Shown one piece after another: positions 20,285-29,836 of a stretch of DNA of 64,000 bases. The notes under the pieces are model-generated. The model was not told the DNA's origin. It ran no database searches and saw only the letters and a program-made list of their open reading frames with translations. The position numbers were made by a program, and so were the translations under genes. Origin of the DNA: Prochlorococcus marinus str. MIT 9515 (GTDB taxonomy: Bacteria > Cyanobacteriota > Cyanobacteriia > PCC-6307 > Cyanobiaceae); NCBI RefSeq assembly GCF_000015665.1, contig NC_008817.1, positions 186,001 to 250,000 on the forward strand, in the 5' to 3' direction. Every line of letters starts with the position of its first letter. The stretch's first letter is position 1.

Positions 20285-21493
20285 ATGTCGAAGTTGTCTC
20301 TTTCCAGTCTAGATAAGTCTAAGTTAGAAGGAAAAAAAGTTCTTGTAAGGGTTGATTTTAATGTTCCATTAAATGATGATGGTCAAATTACTGATGATAC
20401 TCGGATTAGAGCAGCAATTCCTACGATAAAATATCTTATCAATAACTCAGCAAAAGTAATATTAGCGGCTCATTTTGGAAGACCTAAAGGCAAAGTTAAT
20501 GAGAGAATGAGATTAACCCCAATCGCTGCAAGATTAAGTGAAATTCTTGGAAAAAAGGTTAATCTTACTGAAAGCTGCATTGGTGAAGAAGCTTTAGAAA
20601 AATCTAATAATTTAAATAATGGAGATGTCTTATTGCTAGAAAATGTTCGTTTTTATGAGGAGGAAGAAAAAAACGATTTAAATTTTGCAAAAAATTTAGC
20701 TGCTCATGCAGATATGTATGTTAATGATGCATTTGGTGCTGCTCATAGAGCTCATGCTTCAACTCAAGGAGTAACAAAATTTTTAGAGCCTTCAGTCGCA
20801 GGATTTTTGTTAGAAAAAGAATTGAAATATTTACAAGGTGCAATTGATGCTCCAAATCGTCCTCTTGCAGCAATAGTTGGTGGATCAAAGGTAAGTAGTA
20901 AAATTGGAGTTTTAGATTCTCTTCTTGATAAGTGTGACAAAATTATTATCGGAGGCGGTATGATTTTTACTTTCTACAAGGCAAGAGGATTAGACGTTGG
21001 AAAGAGTCTTGTTGAGGAAGATAAACTTGAGCTAGCAAGAAACTTAGAAGAAAAAGCAAAAACTAAAGGAGTTGAGCTTCTGTTACCTTCTGACGTGGTA
21101 CTTGCTAATGAATTCTCTCCTACTGCAGAGAGTAAAGTATCTCAAATAGATTCAATAAGTGGGGATTGGATGGGACTAGACATTGGGCCACAATCAATCA
21201 AAGTTTTCCAAAATGCTCTAGCTGAATGCAAAACAATTATTTGGAACGGTCCAATGGGAGTTTTTGAATTTGATAAATTTGCTGAAGGTACAAATTCAAT
21301 AGCAACAACCCTAGCAGATTTAAGTTCTTTCTCAGAGGTTTGTACAATTATTGGAGGAGGAGATTCAGTAGCAGCAGTTGAGAAAGCTGGGCTGGCTGAA
21401 AAAATGTCTCATATATCAACTGGTGGAGGAGCTAGCTTAGAACTTTTAGAAGGTAAAAATTTACCAGGGGTAGCTGCTTTAAATGAAAATTAA
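20285..21493 (+). CDS. pgk: Phosphoglycerate kinase
   Basis: A 402-residue Calvin-cycle and glycolysis enzyme. The N-terminal [21 protein letters not shown], the [11 protein letters not shown] loop, [15 protein letters not shown] and the C-terminal [11 protein letters not shown] are all present. The 227 bases upstream, shared with the divergent rbgA, hold no gene and must contain its promoter. Translation starts at ATG 20285. Confidence 0.97.
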   Translation: MSKLSLSSLDKSKLEGKKVLVRVDFNVPLNDDGQITDDTRIRAAIPTIKYLINNSAKVILAAHFGRPKGKVNERMRLTPIAARLSEILGKKVNLTESCIGEEALEKSNNLNNGDVLLLENVRFYEEEEKNDLNFAKNLAAHADMYVNDAFGAAHRAHASTQGVTKFLEPSVAGFLLEKELKYLQGAIDAPNRPLAAIVGGSKVSSKIGVLDSLLDKCDKIIIGGGMIFTFYKARGLDVGKSLVEEDKLELARNLEEKAKTKGVELLLPSDVVLANEFSPTAESKVSQIDSISGDWMGLDIGPQSIKVFQNALAECKTIIWNGPMGVFEFDKFAEGTNSIATTLADLSSFSEVCTIIGGGDSVAAVEKAGLAEKMSHISTGGGASLELLEGKNLPGVAALNEN

Positions 21494-21494
21494 A

Positions 21495-22226
21495 TTATAT
21501 TTTTTCAACAATTTCAACGCTTTTTGTGAATGATATTATCCCTTTTGGATGAGCAATAATACCTGACCATACTTGTGTAGTTGGTTTAGATGATGCTCTT
21601 GTGGTTTTAAAAATACCTCCAGAAGCTAAAGGTTCAATGTTGATATCTTGTTTTAAATAAGATCCATCTTGATGGGATATTATTCCTCCAGCTATAATTA
21701 CATCGCCAAGTGGTTCATTTAAAATAATATCTATATCATATTTCGTACCAGTAAGAACTTTTTCTGGAATTTTAAAAATAATATCTATTTTGTTGTTGTC
21801 ATTTCTAATGGTAGTTAATAAATTTTTGATATTTCCATTATTTATTTTGTTGTTATAGGTAGAAAATGAATATTTAAAATTAGATTCAAGAAAAAATGTT
21901 TCATCATTAACTATCTTCTTTCCATTAACTTTAATATCAAATAAGTTTTCTTTAGAAGTTTCCCTACTTATTTTTTTTATTTGCCATTTTGAATTAGGAA
22001 AATCTTGGATTATTTCTGTAAATTTTTCTTGAATTTTTAAGTTTTCTTCTTCTTTAAAAGCATCTTTTATCAACTTTAAGTTTCGAGTATTTAATCCATA
22101 CTCAAGATTTTTTGGCATATTAACATTTGTATTTTGGGTGATTGCTATTTTTGGAAATATGGGATAAATAAATAAATATATAAATAATCCTAATTTTGTA
22201 AACAAATTTAAATTAAGCATTTTCAT
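21495..22226 (-). CDS. Hypothetical exported protein
   Basis: A 243-residue protein I do not recognise. The N-terminus has a hydrophobic stretch (residues ~8-25) and looks like a signal peptide or membrane anchor. The rest is soluble and beta-rich in appearance, with a C-terminal half reading PEKVLTGTKYDIDIILNEP and later GGIFKTTRASSKPTTQVW. It ends 1 base after the convergent pgk stop and is divergent from murG. Confidence 0.65.
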   Translation of the reverse strand: MKMLNLNLFTKLGLFIYLFIYPIFPKIAITQNTNVNMPKNLEYGLNTRNLKLIKDAFKEEENLKIQEKFTEIIQDFPNSKWQIKKISRETSKENLFDIKVNGKKIVNDETFFLESNFKYSFSTYNNKINNGNIKNLLTTIRNDNNKIDIIFKIPEKVLTGTKYDIDIILNEPLGDVIIAGGIISHQDGSYLKQDINIEPLASGGIFKTTRASSKPTTQVWSGIIAHPKGIISFTKSVEIVEKI

Positions 22227-22261
22227 AATCTTCTAACTTTATTTTACTTATTTAATTTTTA

Positions 22262-23356
22262 ATGTCTAAAGAAAGAAATAATTTATTAATTGCAGCAAGT
22301 GGAACTGGAGGCCATATTTTTCCTGCTTTAGCAGTTTCTAAAGAGGTTGAAAAGTATTGGAATATGCATTGGTTAGGAGTTGAAAAGAGGCTTGATTCTA
22401 AATTTGTGCCTAGAAAATATAATCTTTTGACTTTAAATCTGGAGACACCACAAAAAAGTATTTTTATACTATTTCAATATCTAAAAATTTTATATTCAAC
22501 TTTTAATATTATTAAAATACTTAAAGAAAAAAAAATTAATTTAGTTTTTACGACTGGTGGGTTTATTTCAGCCCCTACAATTCTTGCAGCAAAGTTGCTT
22601 AATATACCTGTAATTATTCATGAATCAAATTTAATCCCAGGGACGGTTACGAAATATTTTGGTTTTTTATGTGAATTTGTTCTTATCGGATTTAAAGATA
22701 CAAATGCTTATTTAAAAAACTGCAAAACTATTTTTACGGGAACTCCTCTTAGACCAGAATTTTATAAAACTAATCCTTTGCCTGAATGGGTTCCAAGAGG
22801 AAAAGGTCCTCTTTTAATTGTGATGGGAGGTAGTCAAGGTGCAAAGCGTATTAATGAAATTTTTTATGAATCTCTTGATTTATTAATAAAACAAAATTTT
22901 CGAATAGTTCATATTGTTGGTGAACATAATATAAATATTCCTAGAAAAATAAAATCTAATAATTATGTTCAAAAGAAATTTACTAATCAGATTGCTTCTC
23001 TTATGCAAAACTGTGATCTTGTAATATCAAGATCTGGGGCAGGAACAATAAATGAACTCATACAAACTAAAAAACCATCAATTTTAGTTCCATACCCAAA
23101 TTCTAAAAACAACCACCAAGAAAAAAATGCAATTATTCTCTCCTCAATAGGGGGGGCGATTTTAATTAATCAAGATAAAATATCAAAGGTATTCTTTCAA
23201 GAGACTTTGAAAAGGATTTTCAAAGTCAAAAAAAACAAAGGTAAACCTACATATGAAATTTTAGATTTAATGAAAGAAAATATGAAAAATCTTACTTCCT
23301 TAAAATCTACAAATAAGATTAAAAATTTAATAAATTATTTTTTAAAAGAATTTTGA
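22262..23356 (+). CDS. murG: UDP-GlcNAc:undecaprenyl-PP-MurNAc-pentapeptide transferase
   Basis: A 364-residue GT28 glycosyltransferase that makes lipid II at the inner face of the membrane. It shows the N-terminal glycine loop SGTGGHIFPALAV, HESNLIPG, GGSQGAKRINE and the C-terminal SRSGAGTINELI with KNNHQEKNA. It is slightly overlapped at its 3' end by the convergent aminotransferase (22 bases). Confidence 0.95.
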   Translation: MSKERNNLLIAASGTGGHIFPALAVSKEVEKYWNMHWLGVEKRLDSKFVPRKYNLLTLNLETPQKSIFILFQYLKILYSTFNIIKILKEKKINLVFTTGGFISAPTILAAKLLNIPVIIHESNLIPGTVTKYFGFLCEFVLIGFKDTNAYLKNCKTIFTGTPLRPEFYKTNPLPEWVPRGKGPLLIVMGGSQGAKRINEIFYESLDLLIKQNFRIVHIVGEHNINIPRKIKSNNYVQKKFTNQIASLMQNCDLVISRSGAGTINELIQTKKPSILVPYPNSKNNHQEKNAIILSSIGGAILINQDKISKVFFQETLKRIFKVKKNKGKPTYEILDLMKENMKNLTSLKSTNKIKNLINYFLKEF

Positions 23357-24474
23357 ATTTCTCTACATAAAATTTTATTATTTTTTCTATTCTGCAAACT
23401 TATTCTTGCCCATTTTTCATTAAGACATCTAAATGAGGTACATTCTCTAATTAAGATCCCTTTGTTTTCTAAATACTTAATATTTGAGTTTAATGAGAAT
23501 TTACTTTCTACTAAAAAAAAGTTAGTTGAAGAGTTATGTACTTTAAGATTTTTTATTTTCGACAATTCATGAGAAACCCAATCCTTCTCAGTTCTTACCC
23601 AATCATGAATCTTTTTTGTCCATTCCTTATAAAAAATTTTATTACTTAATAGCTCTATTCCAGCTTTAATAGCAAAACAATTTAATGGCCAAGGATCTCT
23701 CTTAATATTCCATTTATTTAGTTTTTCAGAGGATCCAACAACATAACCTAATCTTAAACCTGCTATGTTAAATAATTTTGTCAAACTCCTTATAACTAAT
23801 AAATTATCATAAATTTTAGTGAGTGGGATTAAAGATTGTTTTTCACCATTTGGTGTTATTGCTAAAAAAGCTTCATCACAAATTACTAGCTTATATTTCT
23901 TTAAAATTATTTCAAGTGACTTTTTGTCCCATAATTGACCAGTAGGGTTATGTGGGTTTGTTATCCAAAGTACATCACAAATTGGTTTCAGTGGGAAGGG
24001 TTGAGGGAAACTATTACTCCAATTCCTTGGTAATTCTGAGTAATTGTATTTTGCATCCCAGCAATTTAGTGATCTTTCATAATCTACGAAGCCAGGACTA
24101 GGAATAGAACTTACTCCAAATTTGGAGGCTTCATGTCCTGCCCAAGTTATTAACTCAGAGGCCCCATTCCCAGGCAATATATTATCGGGATTTATTTGAT
24201 GAAATTCTCCAATTATCTCTCTTAAATCATTTAGATTCCTTTCAGGATAATATTGAAATCCTAGTTTTTTAATTTCTAATCTTAAGGAGTCTAAAAGTAT
24301 TTTAGGTGGCTTAAAAGCTACTAATGATGCACTTGAGTCAATTATTTTAGACGGCAATAGATTTAAATTTTTTGCCTGAGTCAATATATTTCCTCCATGC
24401 TTGAAGTTCACATCGTTCATACTTTCGTTTTCCAAATTATTGATTTTGAATCCATAATTTATCTTAGGTTTCAT
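23335..24474 (-). CDS. Class I aminotransferase, HisC/CobD-like
   Basis: A 379-residue PLP enzyme with NPHNPTGQLW, ICDEAFLAI and the PLP lysine in SLTKLFNIAGLRLGYVVG. The opening NFKHGGNI followed by DSSASL resembles the L-threonine-O-3-phosphate decarboxylase (CobD/CobC) family of cobalamin synthesis more than HisC. Prochlorococcus makes a B12-type corrinoid, so that role is plausible, but the sequence alone leaves a generic aminotransferase possible. It overlaps the pyrD stop by 4 bases. Confidence 0.75.
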   Translation of the reverse strand: MKPKINYGFKINNLENESMNDVNFKHGGNILTQAKNLNLLPSKIIDSSASLVAFKPPKILLDSLRLEIKKLGFQYYPERNLNDLREIIGEFHQINPDNILPGNGASELITWAGHEASKFGVSSIPSPGFVDYERSLNCWDAKYNYSELPRNWSNSFPQPFPLKPICDVLWITNPHNPTGQLWDKKSLEIILKKYKLVICDEAFLAITPNGEKQSLIPLTKIYDNLLVIRSLTKLFNIAGLRLGYVVGSSEKLNKWNIKRDPWPLNCFAIKAGIELLSNKIFYKEWTKKIHDWVRTEKDWVSHELSKIKNLKVHNSSTNFFLVESKFSLNSNIKYLENKGILIRECTSFRCLNEKWARISLQNRKNNKILCREIQNSFKK

Positions 24475-25640
24475 TCAATCCATTTTAAGTTTGATCCAAT
24501 GGCTTCTTTTATATTTGATAATTGATGTTTATTAAGTTGTTTTATGATCCCATTAAGAATATTTGGAACTAGTTGAGGACCTTTATAAATCCATCCAGTA
24601 TATATTTGTACTAAAGAAGCTCCAGCACATATCCTTTCCCAAGCAGATTCTGGGCTGTCTATTCCCCCTACTCCAATTAATTTAATACTTTGATCAATAT
24701 TATTAATATGACGAATTATTTGATTTGCTTTTAGTTGAAGTGGTCTGCCACTTAATCCACCATTTTCTTCAGAGAGTAATAGCCCTGTTTGCTTTATTTT
24801 TCTTTGCTCAAGACCTAATCTATCTAGGCTGGTATTAGTAGCGATGATTCCATTAATATTTTCATCAATTATTAGTTGGCAGATATCTTCAATATCTTTA
24901 TAACTTAAATCTGGTGCAATTTTCACGAATAAAGGTGGACAATTATCTAATTTTTTAACTTCTCTAAGCAGTTCTTGTAAAAGAATAGGATCTTGTAGCT
25001 TTCTAAGACCTTCAGTATTAGGTGAACTTACATTTATAGCAGCGTAGTCACAATAAGGAATCAAAAGTTTTAAAGAAGTTAAATAATCTTCTGTAGCCTT
25101 GGATAAACTTGTAATTTTTGATTTTCCAAAATTTATGCCCAAACAATTATTTTTTCTATTCTTTTTTAAAGGAATACCTTGTTTTAAAAAGTTTTTAAAA
25201 AGATTTTCAGCACCATTATTATTAAAACCCATTCTATTTAATGCCGCCTCCTCCTTAGCTAATCTAAATAATCTTGGTTTAGGATTTCCAGATTGAGCAA
25301 ATTTGGTAACTGTTCCAATTTCAGCGAAACCAAATCCAAAATTTTCCCAAATATTTGCAGCATTACCATTTTTATCAAAACCAGCTGCTAAACCTACTGG
25401 ATTACAAAAATCTATCCCACATATGTTTTGATGTAATCTTTTATCAACCACACAAAACTCATCATTTAAACGCTTTATTATGCCTTTAATTAAGGGCCAG
25501 TTTCTATTATTTGAAGTAAAAGCAAGAAGACTTAAAGAAAAATTTGTCAGGTACTCTGCATCTATGCCAGTATCTTTTTTAAGGATAGGAGTGACCAAAT
25601 TCTTATAAATATTAATAAACATCCCTTTCTGTTCAAACAT
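24471..25640 (-). CDS. pyrD: Dihydroorotate dehydrogenase, quinone-linked
   Basis: A 389-residue class 2 DHODH for pyrimidine synthesis. It has an N-terminal membrane-associating helical stretch, GIDFCNPVGLAAGFDKNG, GFAEIGTVT, INVSSPNTEGLR with the catalytic serine, and IGVGGIDSPESAW for FMN binding. It is cotranscribed with the downstream aminotransferase through an ATGA overlap. Confidence 0.94.
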   Translation of the reverse strand: MFEQKGMFINIYKNLVTPILKKDTGIDAEYLTNFSLSLLAFTSNNRNWPLIKGIIKRLNDEFCVVDKRLHQNICGIDFCNPVGLAAGFDKNGNAANIWENFGFGFAEIGTVTKFAQSGNPKPRLFRLAKEEAALNRMGFNNNGAENLFKNFLKQGIPLKKNRKNNCLGINFGKSKITSLSKATEDYLTSLKLLIPYCDYAAINVSSPNTEGLRKLQDPILLQELLREVKKLDNCPPLFVKIAPDLSYKDIEDICQLIIDENINGIIATNTSLDRLGLEQRKIKQTGLLLSEENGGLSGRPLQLKANQIIRHINNIDQSIKLIGVGGIDSPESAWERICAGASLVQIYTGWIYKGPQLVPNILNGIIKQLNKHQLSNIKEAIGSNLKWIE

Positions 25641-25654
25641 AAAAATATTAAAGA

Positions 25655-26374
25655 TTAAGCGTGTTTATTCTCTATTATCCAATATTTTTGATTTTTAGGA
25701 ATTAATCTCCAATTCCGCCATTCAAATAATTCATATTTTTTGATGAGAGGATAACTTTCCTCTCCAAGTAATTCATTTAACTCACTAGAATTTAAAAAAT
25801 ATTTTTTTTCAGCAAATTTTTCGAGTAATTCATTTTTTAAAAATAAGTTTTGGATTTTCGAAGATCCGGTTTCTTTTGAATCAATTTCTGAAGATAATTT
25901 TTTAACTTCACTATCTAGTGGAATTCCCTTACTATAGCTTGTGGCAATTAAATCAACTCTCTCATTCTGTTTATCCCCGCTATGACCTTTTACGAATTCC
26001 ATCTCTAAGCCTTGTATTCTTAATTCATCTATTTTTTGCCATAAATCTAAGTTCTGTACAGATTTTCCTGCACTCGTTTTCCATCCATTTTTCTTCCAAT
26101 TACTGATCCATTTTGTATAACCTTCAATAACATATTTACTATCTGTTCTTAATTTAAAGTTTTCTTTTAATTGATAATTTTTTAACTTTTCGAGAGTTTT
26201 TATTGCTGCAGTGAGTTCCATTCGATTATTAGTAGTATTCTGCTCTGAACCACCTATTTCTATTTCGCTATTGTCAATGAAGATTATTAAACCTCCCCAT
26301 CCACCAGGTCCCGGGTTTCCACTGCAAGCACCATCTGTTGCAGCTTCAATAGCAATATTTGTTTTACTATTCAT
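25655..26374 (-). CDS. rnhA: Ribonuclease HI with C-terminal extension
   Basis: A 239-residue RNase HI that removes RNA from RNA-DNA hybrids. Catalytic residues are visible in DGACSGNPGPGGWGG, NNRMELTAAI, RTDSKYVIEGYTKW and KGHSGDKQNERVD. The usual domain is about 155 residues; here some 80 extra C-terminal residues follow, rich in leucine, lysine and glutamate, with no motif I recognise. It starts just downstream of the rplL terminator. Confidence 0.92.
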   Translation of the reverse strand: MNSKTNIAIEAATDGACSGNPGPGGWGGLIIFIDNSEIEIGGSEQNTTNNRMELTAAIKTLEKLKNYQLKENFKLRTDSKYVIEGYTKWISNWKKNGWKTSAGKSVQNLDLWQKIDELRIQGLEMEFVKGHSGDKQNERVDLIATSYSKGIPLDSEVKKLSSEIDSKETGSSKIQNLFLKNELLEKFAEKKYFLNSSELNELLGEESYPLIKKYELFEWRNWRLIPKNQKYWIIENKHA

Positions 26375-26376
26375 AA

Positions 26377-26406
26377 TTTAAAAGCCGGTACAAGGAAATA
26401 CCGGCT
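26377..26406 (-). terminator. Intrinsic terminator after rplL
   Basis: On the minus strand AGCCGGTA and TACCGGCT (+ coordinates 26383-26390 and 26399-26406) form an 8-base stem with an 8-base loop, followed by a T-rich run. It would end the ribosomal operon just before rnhA. Confidence 0.85.
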
Positions 26407-26421
26407 AGAAAAATTTTTACT

Positions 26422-26817
26422 TTATTTTAGTGTAACTTTACCGCCAGCTTCTTCAATCTCTTTCTTTAAAGTTTCAGCATCTGCTTTTGCGATACCTTCT
26501 TTAACTGTCTTTGGTGCTGATTCAACAAGAGCTTTTGCATCACCAAGACCAAGACCAGTTGCATTTCTAACAACTTTTAGAACTTTAATTTTTGCAGCTG
26601 CATCGAAGCTTTCTAGAATAACATCAAATTCAGTTTTCTCTTCAGCGGCCCCGCCGTCTCCATCGCCACCAGCAGCACCTGGAGCTGCCATTACCACACC
26701 AGCTGATGCTGCTGCAGAAACACCGAATGCCTCTTCAATTTGTTTAACAAGCTCAGATGCTTCTAAAAGTGAGAGGGATTTCAATGATTCAAGAATTTCT
26801 TCAGTTTTTGCAGTCAT
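26422..26817 (-). CDS. rplL: 50S ribosomal protein L7/L12
   Basis: A 131-residue stalk protein. The N-terminal dimerisation domain ([20 protein letters not shown]), an alanine/glycine-rich hinge and the C-terminal factor-binding domain ([24 protein letters not shown]) are all present. It binds L10 and recruits translation GTPases. It is the last gene before the terminator at 26377-26406. Confidence 0.98.
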   Translation of the reverse strand: MTAKTEEILESLKSLSLLEASELVKQIEEAFGVSAAASAGVVMAAPGAAGGDGDGGAAEEKTEFDVILESFDAAAKIKVLKVVRNATGLGLGDAKALVESAPKTVKEGIAKADAETLKKEIEEAGGKVTLK

Positions 26818-26845
26818 TGTCTTAATAGATAATTAATTGTGAAGT

Positions 26846-27373
26846 TTAAGATTCTGATTTTTCAGAATGTTGTTTAAGTGATCTAGCAAGTCCAGAAGGC
26901 ACTTCATTGATAGAAATAGCAATTTTTGTAGCAACACCATTTAATGCGCCGGCAATTTTTGCCATTAATACTTCTCTCGAAGGCAGACTAGCTATCTCTT
27001 TAATTTCAGATTGGCTGAGAAGTCTACCTTCGAATAAAGCCCCTTTGGTTTCGGATTTTTTTGTCTCTTTTTGAAAAGATTGGATTGCTTTTACAGCTCC
27101 TCCAACATCTTCTTTGATTAAAACAAAAGCATTAGTCCCTGTGAGTAAGGATTCAAGATCAGTCCAGTTACTATTACCATCAATCGCTTTGCGCATTAAT
27201 GAATTTTTTGTAACTTTGCAAATGCCTTTGTTTGTTTGCAACCTTGATCGCAAATCAGACATCTCCTTGATAGTTAACCCTTTATAGTCAAGAACTACAG
27301 CCATTTCCGAATCATCTAACAGAGATTTTAGTTCTGTGACGATTTTTTGCTTATTCTCTATTGTTCGGCCCAT
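26846..27373 (-). CDS. rplJ: 50S ribosomal protein L10
   Basis: About 175 residues. It binds 23S rRNA and the L7/L12 dimers. Start is taken as ATG 27371-27373 ([12 protein letters not shown]), which fits the family; the frame is open a further 15 codons upstream but that part lies in the leader. [18 protein letters not shown] and NSLMRKAID are conserved. It is preceded by an L10-leader-like RNA, so autoregulation is likely. Confidence 0.96.
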   Translation of the reverse strand: MGRTIENKQKIVTELKSLLDDSEMAVVLDYKGLTIKEMSDLRSRLQTNKGICKVTKNSLMRKAIDGNSNWTDLESLLTGTNAFVLIKEDVGGAVKAIQSFQKETKKSETKGALFEGRLLSQSEIKEIASLPSREVLMAKIAGALNGVATKIAISINEVPSGLARSLKQHSEKSES

Positions 27374-27408
27374 TGTTGTTTTTGGATCGTAATTTAGGAA
27401 GAGCAGGA

Positions 27409-27443
27409 AATGCGGCAAAGTTCATTTTGAAAGAGGCCGCATT
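27409..27443 (-). promoter_or_regulatory. Hairpin between L10 leader and rplJ
   Basis: A perfect 8-base inverted repeat, AATGCGGC with GCCGCATT (27409-27416 and 27436-27443), separated by 19 bases, lies 36 bases before the rplJ start. No T-run follows, so it is not a plain terminator. It could be part of the L10 autoregulatory switch or a processing site. Confidence 0.5.
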
Positions 27444-27475
27444 TATTAGATCCAAAAAGAAAATAATTAAAATGA

Positions 27476-27537
27476 AACCTAGGCAGGATTTAAGAATTTA
27501 GATGAAACTAAATAAACCTACTTTCTTTGGCCGTATT
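27476..27537 (-). promoter_or_regulatory. L10 leader (ribosomal protein autoregulatory RNA)
   Basis: On the minus strand the leader reads GGCCAAAGAAAGTAGGT, then after a spacer TTAAATCCTGCCTAGGT. These two blocks match the known L10-leader form (an AGTAGGT-like side and the CCTGCCgAGG side), where free L10(L12)4 binds and represses rplJ-rplL translation. The call is from memory of the pattern. Confidence 0.7.
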
Positions 27538-27564
27538 ATTGCTTCAAAATTATACTACAGAGCG

Positions 27565-28272
27565 TTAACTTTCAGGCTGGTAATCTTGTAATGCATTTAT
27601 GTCGACTTGAACAGAAGGTCCCATAGTTGAAGTTACATAAAAAGTTTTCCAATACTTACCCTTCGCACCACTAGGCTTATTTTTATCGATAGATTCTTGT
27701 AACGTCTTTAAGTTTTCAAATAAGGCATTTTCGGTAAAACTAGCTTTTCCAAAACGAACATGTACGATTCCAGCTTTATCTGCTCTAAATTCTAGTTTAC
27801 CCGCTTTAAATTCTTTTATTGCACTTGCTATATCGCTAGTTACAGTACCGGCTTTGGGATTTGGCATTAATCCCCTTGGGCCCAAAACCCTTCCAAGTTT
27901 TGCAACTTTTGGCATCATATCAGGTGTTGCAATCAGCAAATCAAAATCCATATTACCTTTATTAATGCTTTCAACCAAATCCTCTTCTCCAAAAAGATCT
28001 GCACCTGCAGATTTGGCTTTTGCTACATTTTCACCGCTGGTTATAACAGCAATTTTAATACTTTGGCCAGTGCCATGAGGAAGAGCTACGGTTGTTCTTA
28101 GCTGTTGATCTGTATATTTTGGATCAATGCCTAAACGAATATGAGCTTCAATAGTCTCATCAAATTTAGCGTTTGCATTTTCCTTGATAATGGCTAAAGC
28201 TTCAAGGGGAGCATATGTGCGATCCTCTATCTTTGTTGATAGAGCAGTCATTCTTTTGGATAGTTTTTTCAT
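27565..28272 (-). CDS. rplA: 50S ribosomal protein L1
   Basis: A 235-residue L1-stalk protein. [43 protein letters not shown] and the C-terminal [11 protein letters not shown] are conserved. It lies in the standard L11-L1-L10-L12 order, 67 bases after rplK. Confidence 0.97.
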   Translation of the reverse strand: MKKLSKRMTALSTKIEDRTYAPLEALAIIKENANAKFDETIEAHIRLGIDPKYTDQQLRTTVALPHGTGQSIKIAVITSGENVAKAKSAGADLFGEEDLVESINKGNMDFDLLIATPDMMPKVAKLGRVLGPRGLMPNPKAGTVTSDIASAIKEFKAGKLEFRADKAGIVHVRFGKASFTENALFENLKTLQESIDKNKPSGAKGKYWKTFYVTSTMGPSVQVDINALQDYQPES

Positions 28273-28338
28273 AATATATTTGGGTTCAAACGGTTAAAGA
28301 ATTAACCTCCCCTAAAAAGTGAATGTTTAGAATTGAAA

Positions 28339-28764
28339 TTATTCAGTAATTGAAATACCCATATTTCGAGCAGTTCCTTCAATCACTTTCATTGCTGATT
28401 CAATACTTGTACAGTTTAAATCAGGAAGCTTTGTTTTGGCTATCTCCTCTAATTGAGATTTACTTATATTGCCAACAGACCCTTTTGAAGATTCACCAGA
28501 TCCTTTTTCAATTCCAGCGGCTTTAGTTATCAAGACTGAAGCAGGTGGAGTTTTAGTTATAAAAGTAAAGCTTCTGTCTTCAAAAACGGAAATTTCAACA
28601 GGAATAACAAAACCGGCTTTATCTTGTGTCCTTGCATTATATTCTTTGCAAAATGCCATTATATTTACACCGTGTTGACCTAAAGCTGGACCCACTGGTG
28701 GGGCGGGATTTGCTTTACCAGCTTGCAATGCTAGTTTAATAACCGCAACGATTTTTTTTGCCAT
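28339..28764 (-). CDS. rplK: 50S ribosomal protein L11
   Basis: A 141-residue protein of the GTPase-associated centre. The N-terminal [20 protein letters not shown] and the C-terminal GTARNMGI are diagnostic. It follows nusG on the minus strand. Confidence 0.98.
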   Translation of the reverse strand: MAKKIVAVIKLALQAGKANPAPPVGPALGQHGVNIMAFCKEYNARTQDKAGFVIPVEISVFEDRSFTFITKTPPASVLITKAAGIEKGSGESSKGSVGNISKSQLEEIAKTKLPDLNCTSIESAMKVIEGTARNMGISITE

Positions 28765-28827
28765 TAGATTTCTTGAATTAAAACGATAGTTAAAATGATT
28801 ATTTTACTCGATAAACAGAAATAATAA

Positions 28828-29439
28828 TTAATTTTGTTTATTGATTTGCGAGAATTCTAATTCTACAGGAGTTTCGCGCCCAAATATTGAAAGTAATGCT
28901 TTTAATTTATTTCTTTCTCCCGAAACTTCTATTACTTCACCCTGAAAATCTTTAAAAGGTCCACTCGTAACAATAATTCTATCTTTTTCTTCAAGATCTA
29001 ATTTTATTACAGCTTTCTTCTCTGAGGCGCGCTTAAATATTCTATTTACCTCTTGCCTAGATAATGGTCGAGGTTTGATATGCCCTCGTGATCTACCACT
29101 GCCTCTCCCATCTTCAGCTCCAACAAAATTAATAACATTTGGAGTACTTTTTACAGCCATCATGGTATCTTCATCCAAAATCATCCTAACCAACACGTAA
29201 CCAGGGAAAACCTTCTCCTCTGTTGTTTGTCTGGATCCATCTTTCTTAAGTTTAATTCCGGGAGTTTGAGGAATCTCAATCTCTATAATTCTATTATTAA
29301 CACCTAAAGTTACTGACCTTTGTTCGAGAGTAGCTTTTACTTTCTTTTCACAGCTGGAAGCAACTTGAACGGCATACCACCTAGCAATACTGGTATTGGC
29401 CTTTTGGGAACCAAGATTTGCTGTTAATTCATTACTCAT
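28828..29439 (-). CDS. nusG: Transcription elongation/antitermination factor NusG
   Basis: A 203-residue protein with the N-terminal NGN domain (ARWYAVQVASSCEKKVKATLEQR, FPGYVLVRM) and C-terminal KOW domain (DRIIVTSGPFKDFQGEV). It couples RNA polymerase to the ribosome or Rho. It lies between secE and rplK as in most bacteria. Confidence 0.97.
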   Translation of the reverse strand: MSNELTANLGSQKANTSIARWYAVQVASSCEKKVKATLEQRSVTLGVNNRIIEIEIPQTPGIKLKKDGSRQTTEEKVFPGYVLVRMILDEDTMMAVKSTPNVINFVGAEDGRGSGRSRGHIKPRPLSRQEVNRIFKRASEKKAVIKLDLEEKDRIIVTSGPFKDFQGEVIEVSGERNKLKALLSIFGRETPVELEFSQINKQN

Positions 29440-29516
29440 TTTTCTTACTCTGGAAACTGGATAAATAATCTTTTTAAAATTATAGGATTAAATCTATATT
29501 TAAAAATTTTTTTAAT

Positions 29517-29774
29517 TTAACGGAAAATTTGTGATGCGGCCCATCCATAAAATCTGCTCACAGATGCAATTGCAGCTGCAGAAAAGGATACCATAATGAT
29601 AACAGCAACAGATTCGCTAAATAACTGTTGTTTGTTAGGCCACACAACTAGTTTAAGTTCATCGACTGTGGAAGTTAAAAAATTCTTCTTTTTCTTGGGC
29701 TCTTTTATTTCAGAGGGCTCTTTTATTTCAGAGGGCTCTTTTTTAAGAGGTTTTTGATTAGTAGGACTTGACAC
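29517..29774 (-). CDS. secE: Preprotein translocase subunit SecE
   Basis: An 85-residue single-helix SecE of the SecYEG channel. The core ELKLVVWPNKQQLFSESVAVIIMV contains the conserved amphipathic helix, then one membrane helix. The N-terminal tail carries a tandem six-residue repeat EPSEIK twice, with a partial third, encoded by an exact 18-base DNA repeat. Confidence 0.92.
   Translation of the reverse strand: MSSPTNQKPLKKEPSEIKEPSEIKEPKKKKNFLTSTVDELKLVVWPNKQQLFSESVAVIIMVSFSAAAIASVSRFYGWAASQIFR
29697..29742. repeat. Tandem 18-base repeat inside secE
   Basis: The unit GGGCTCTTTTATTTCAGA occurs at 29697-29714 and 29715-29732, with a partial third copy from 29733. It is in frame and encodes the repeated EPSEIK in the SecE tail, so its number can vary without a frameshift. 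Confidence 0.9.
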
Positions 29775-29836
29775 AAAATTTTATTTTAGTATAGGCTTCG
29801 AAAGCTTAAAACTATTTTAGCTCATTGATTTACTCA

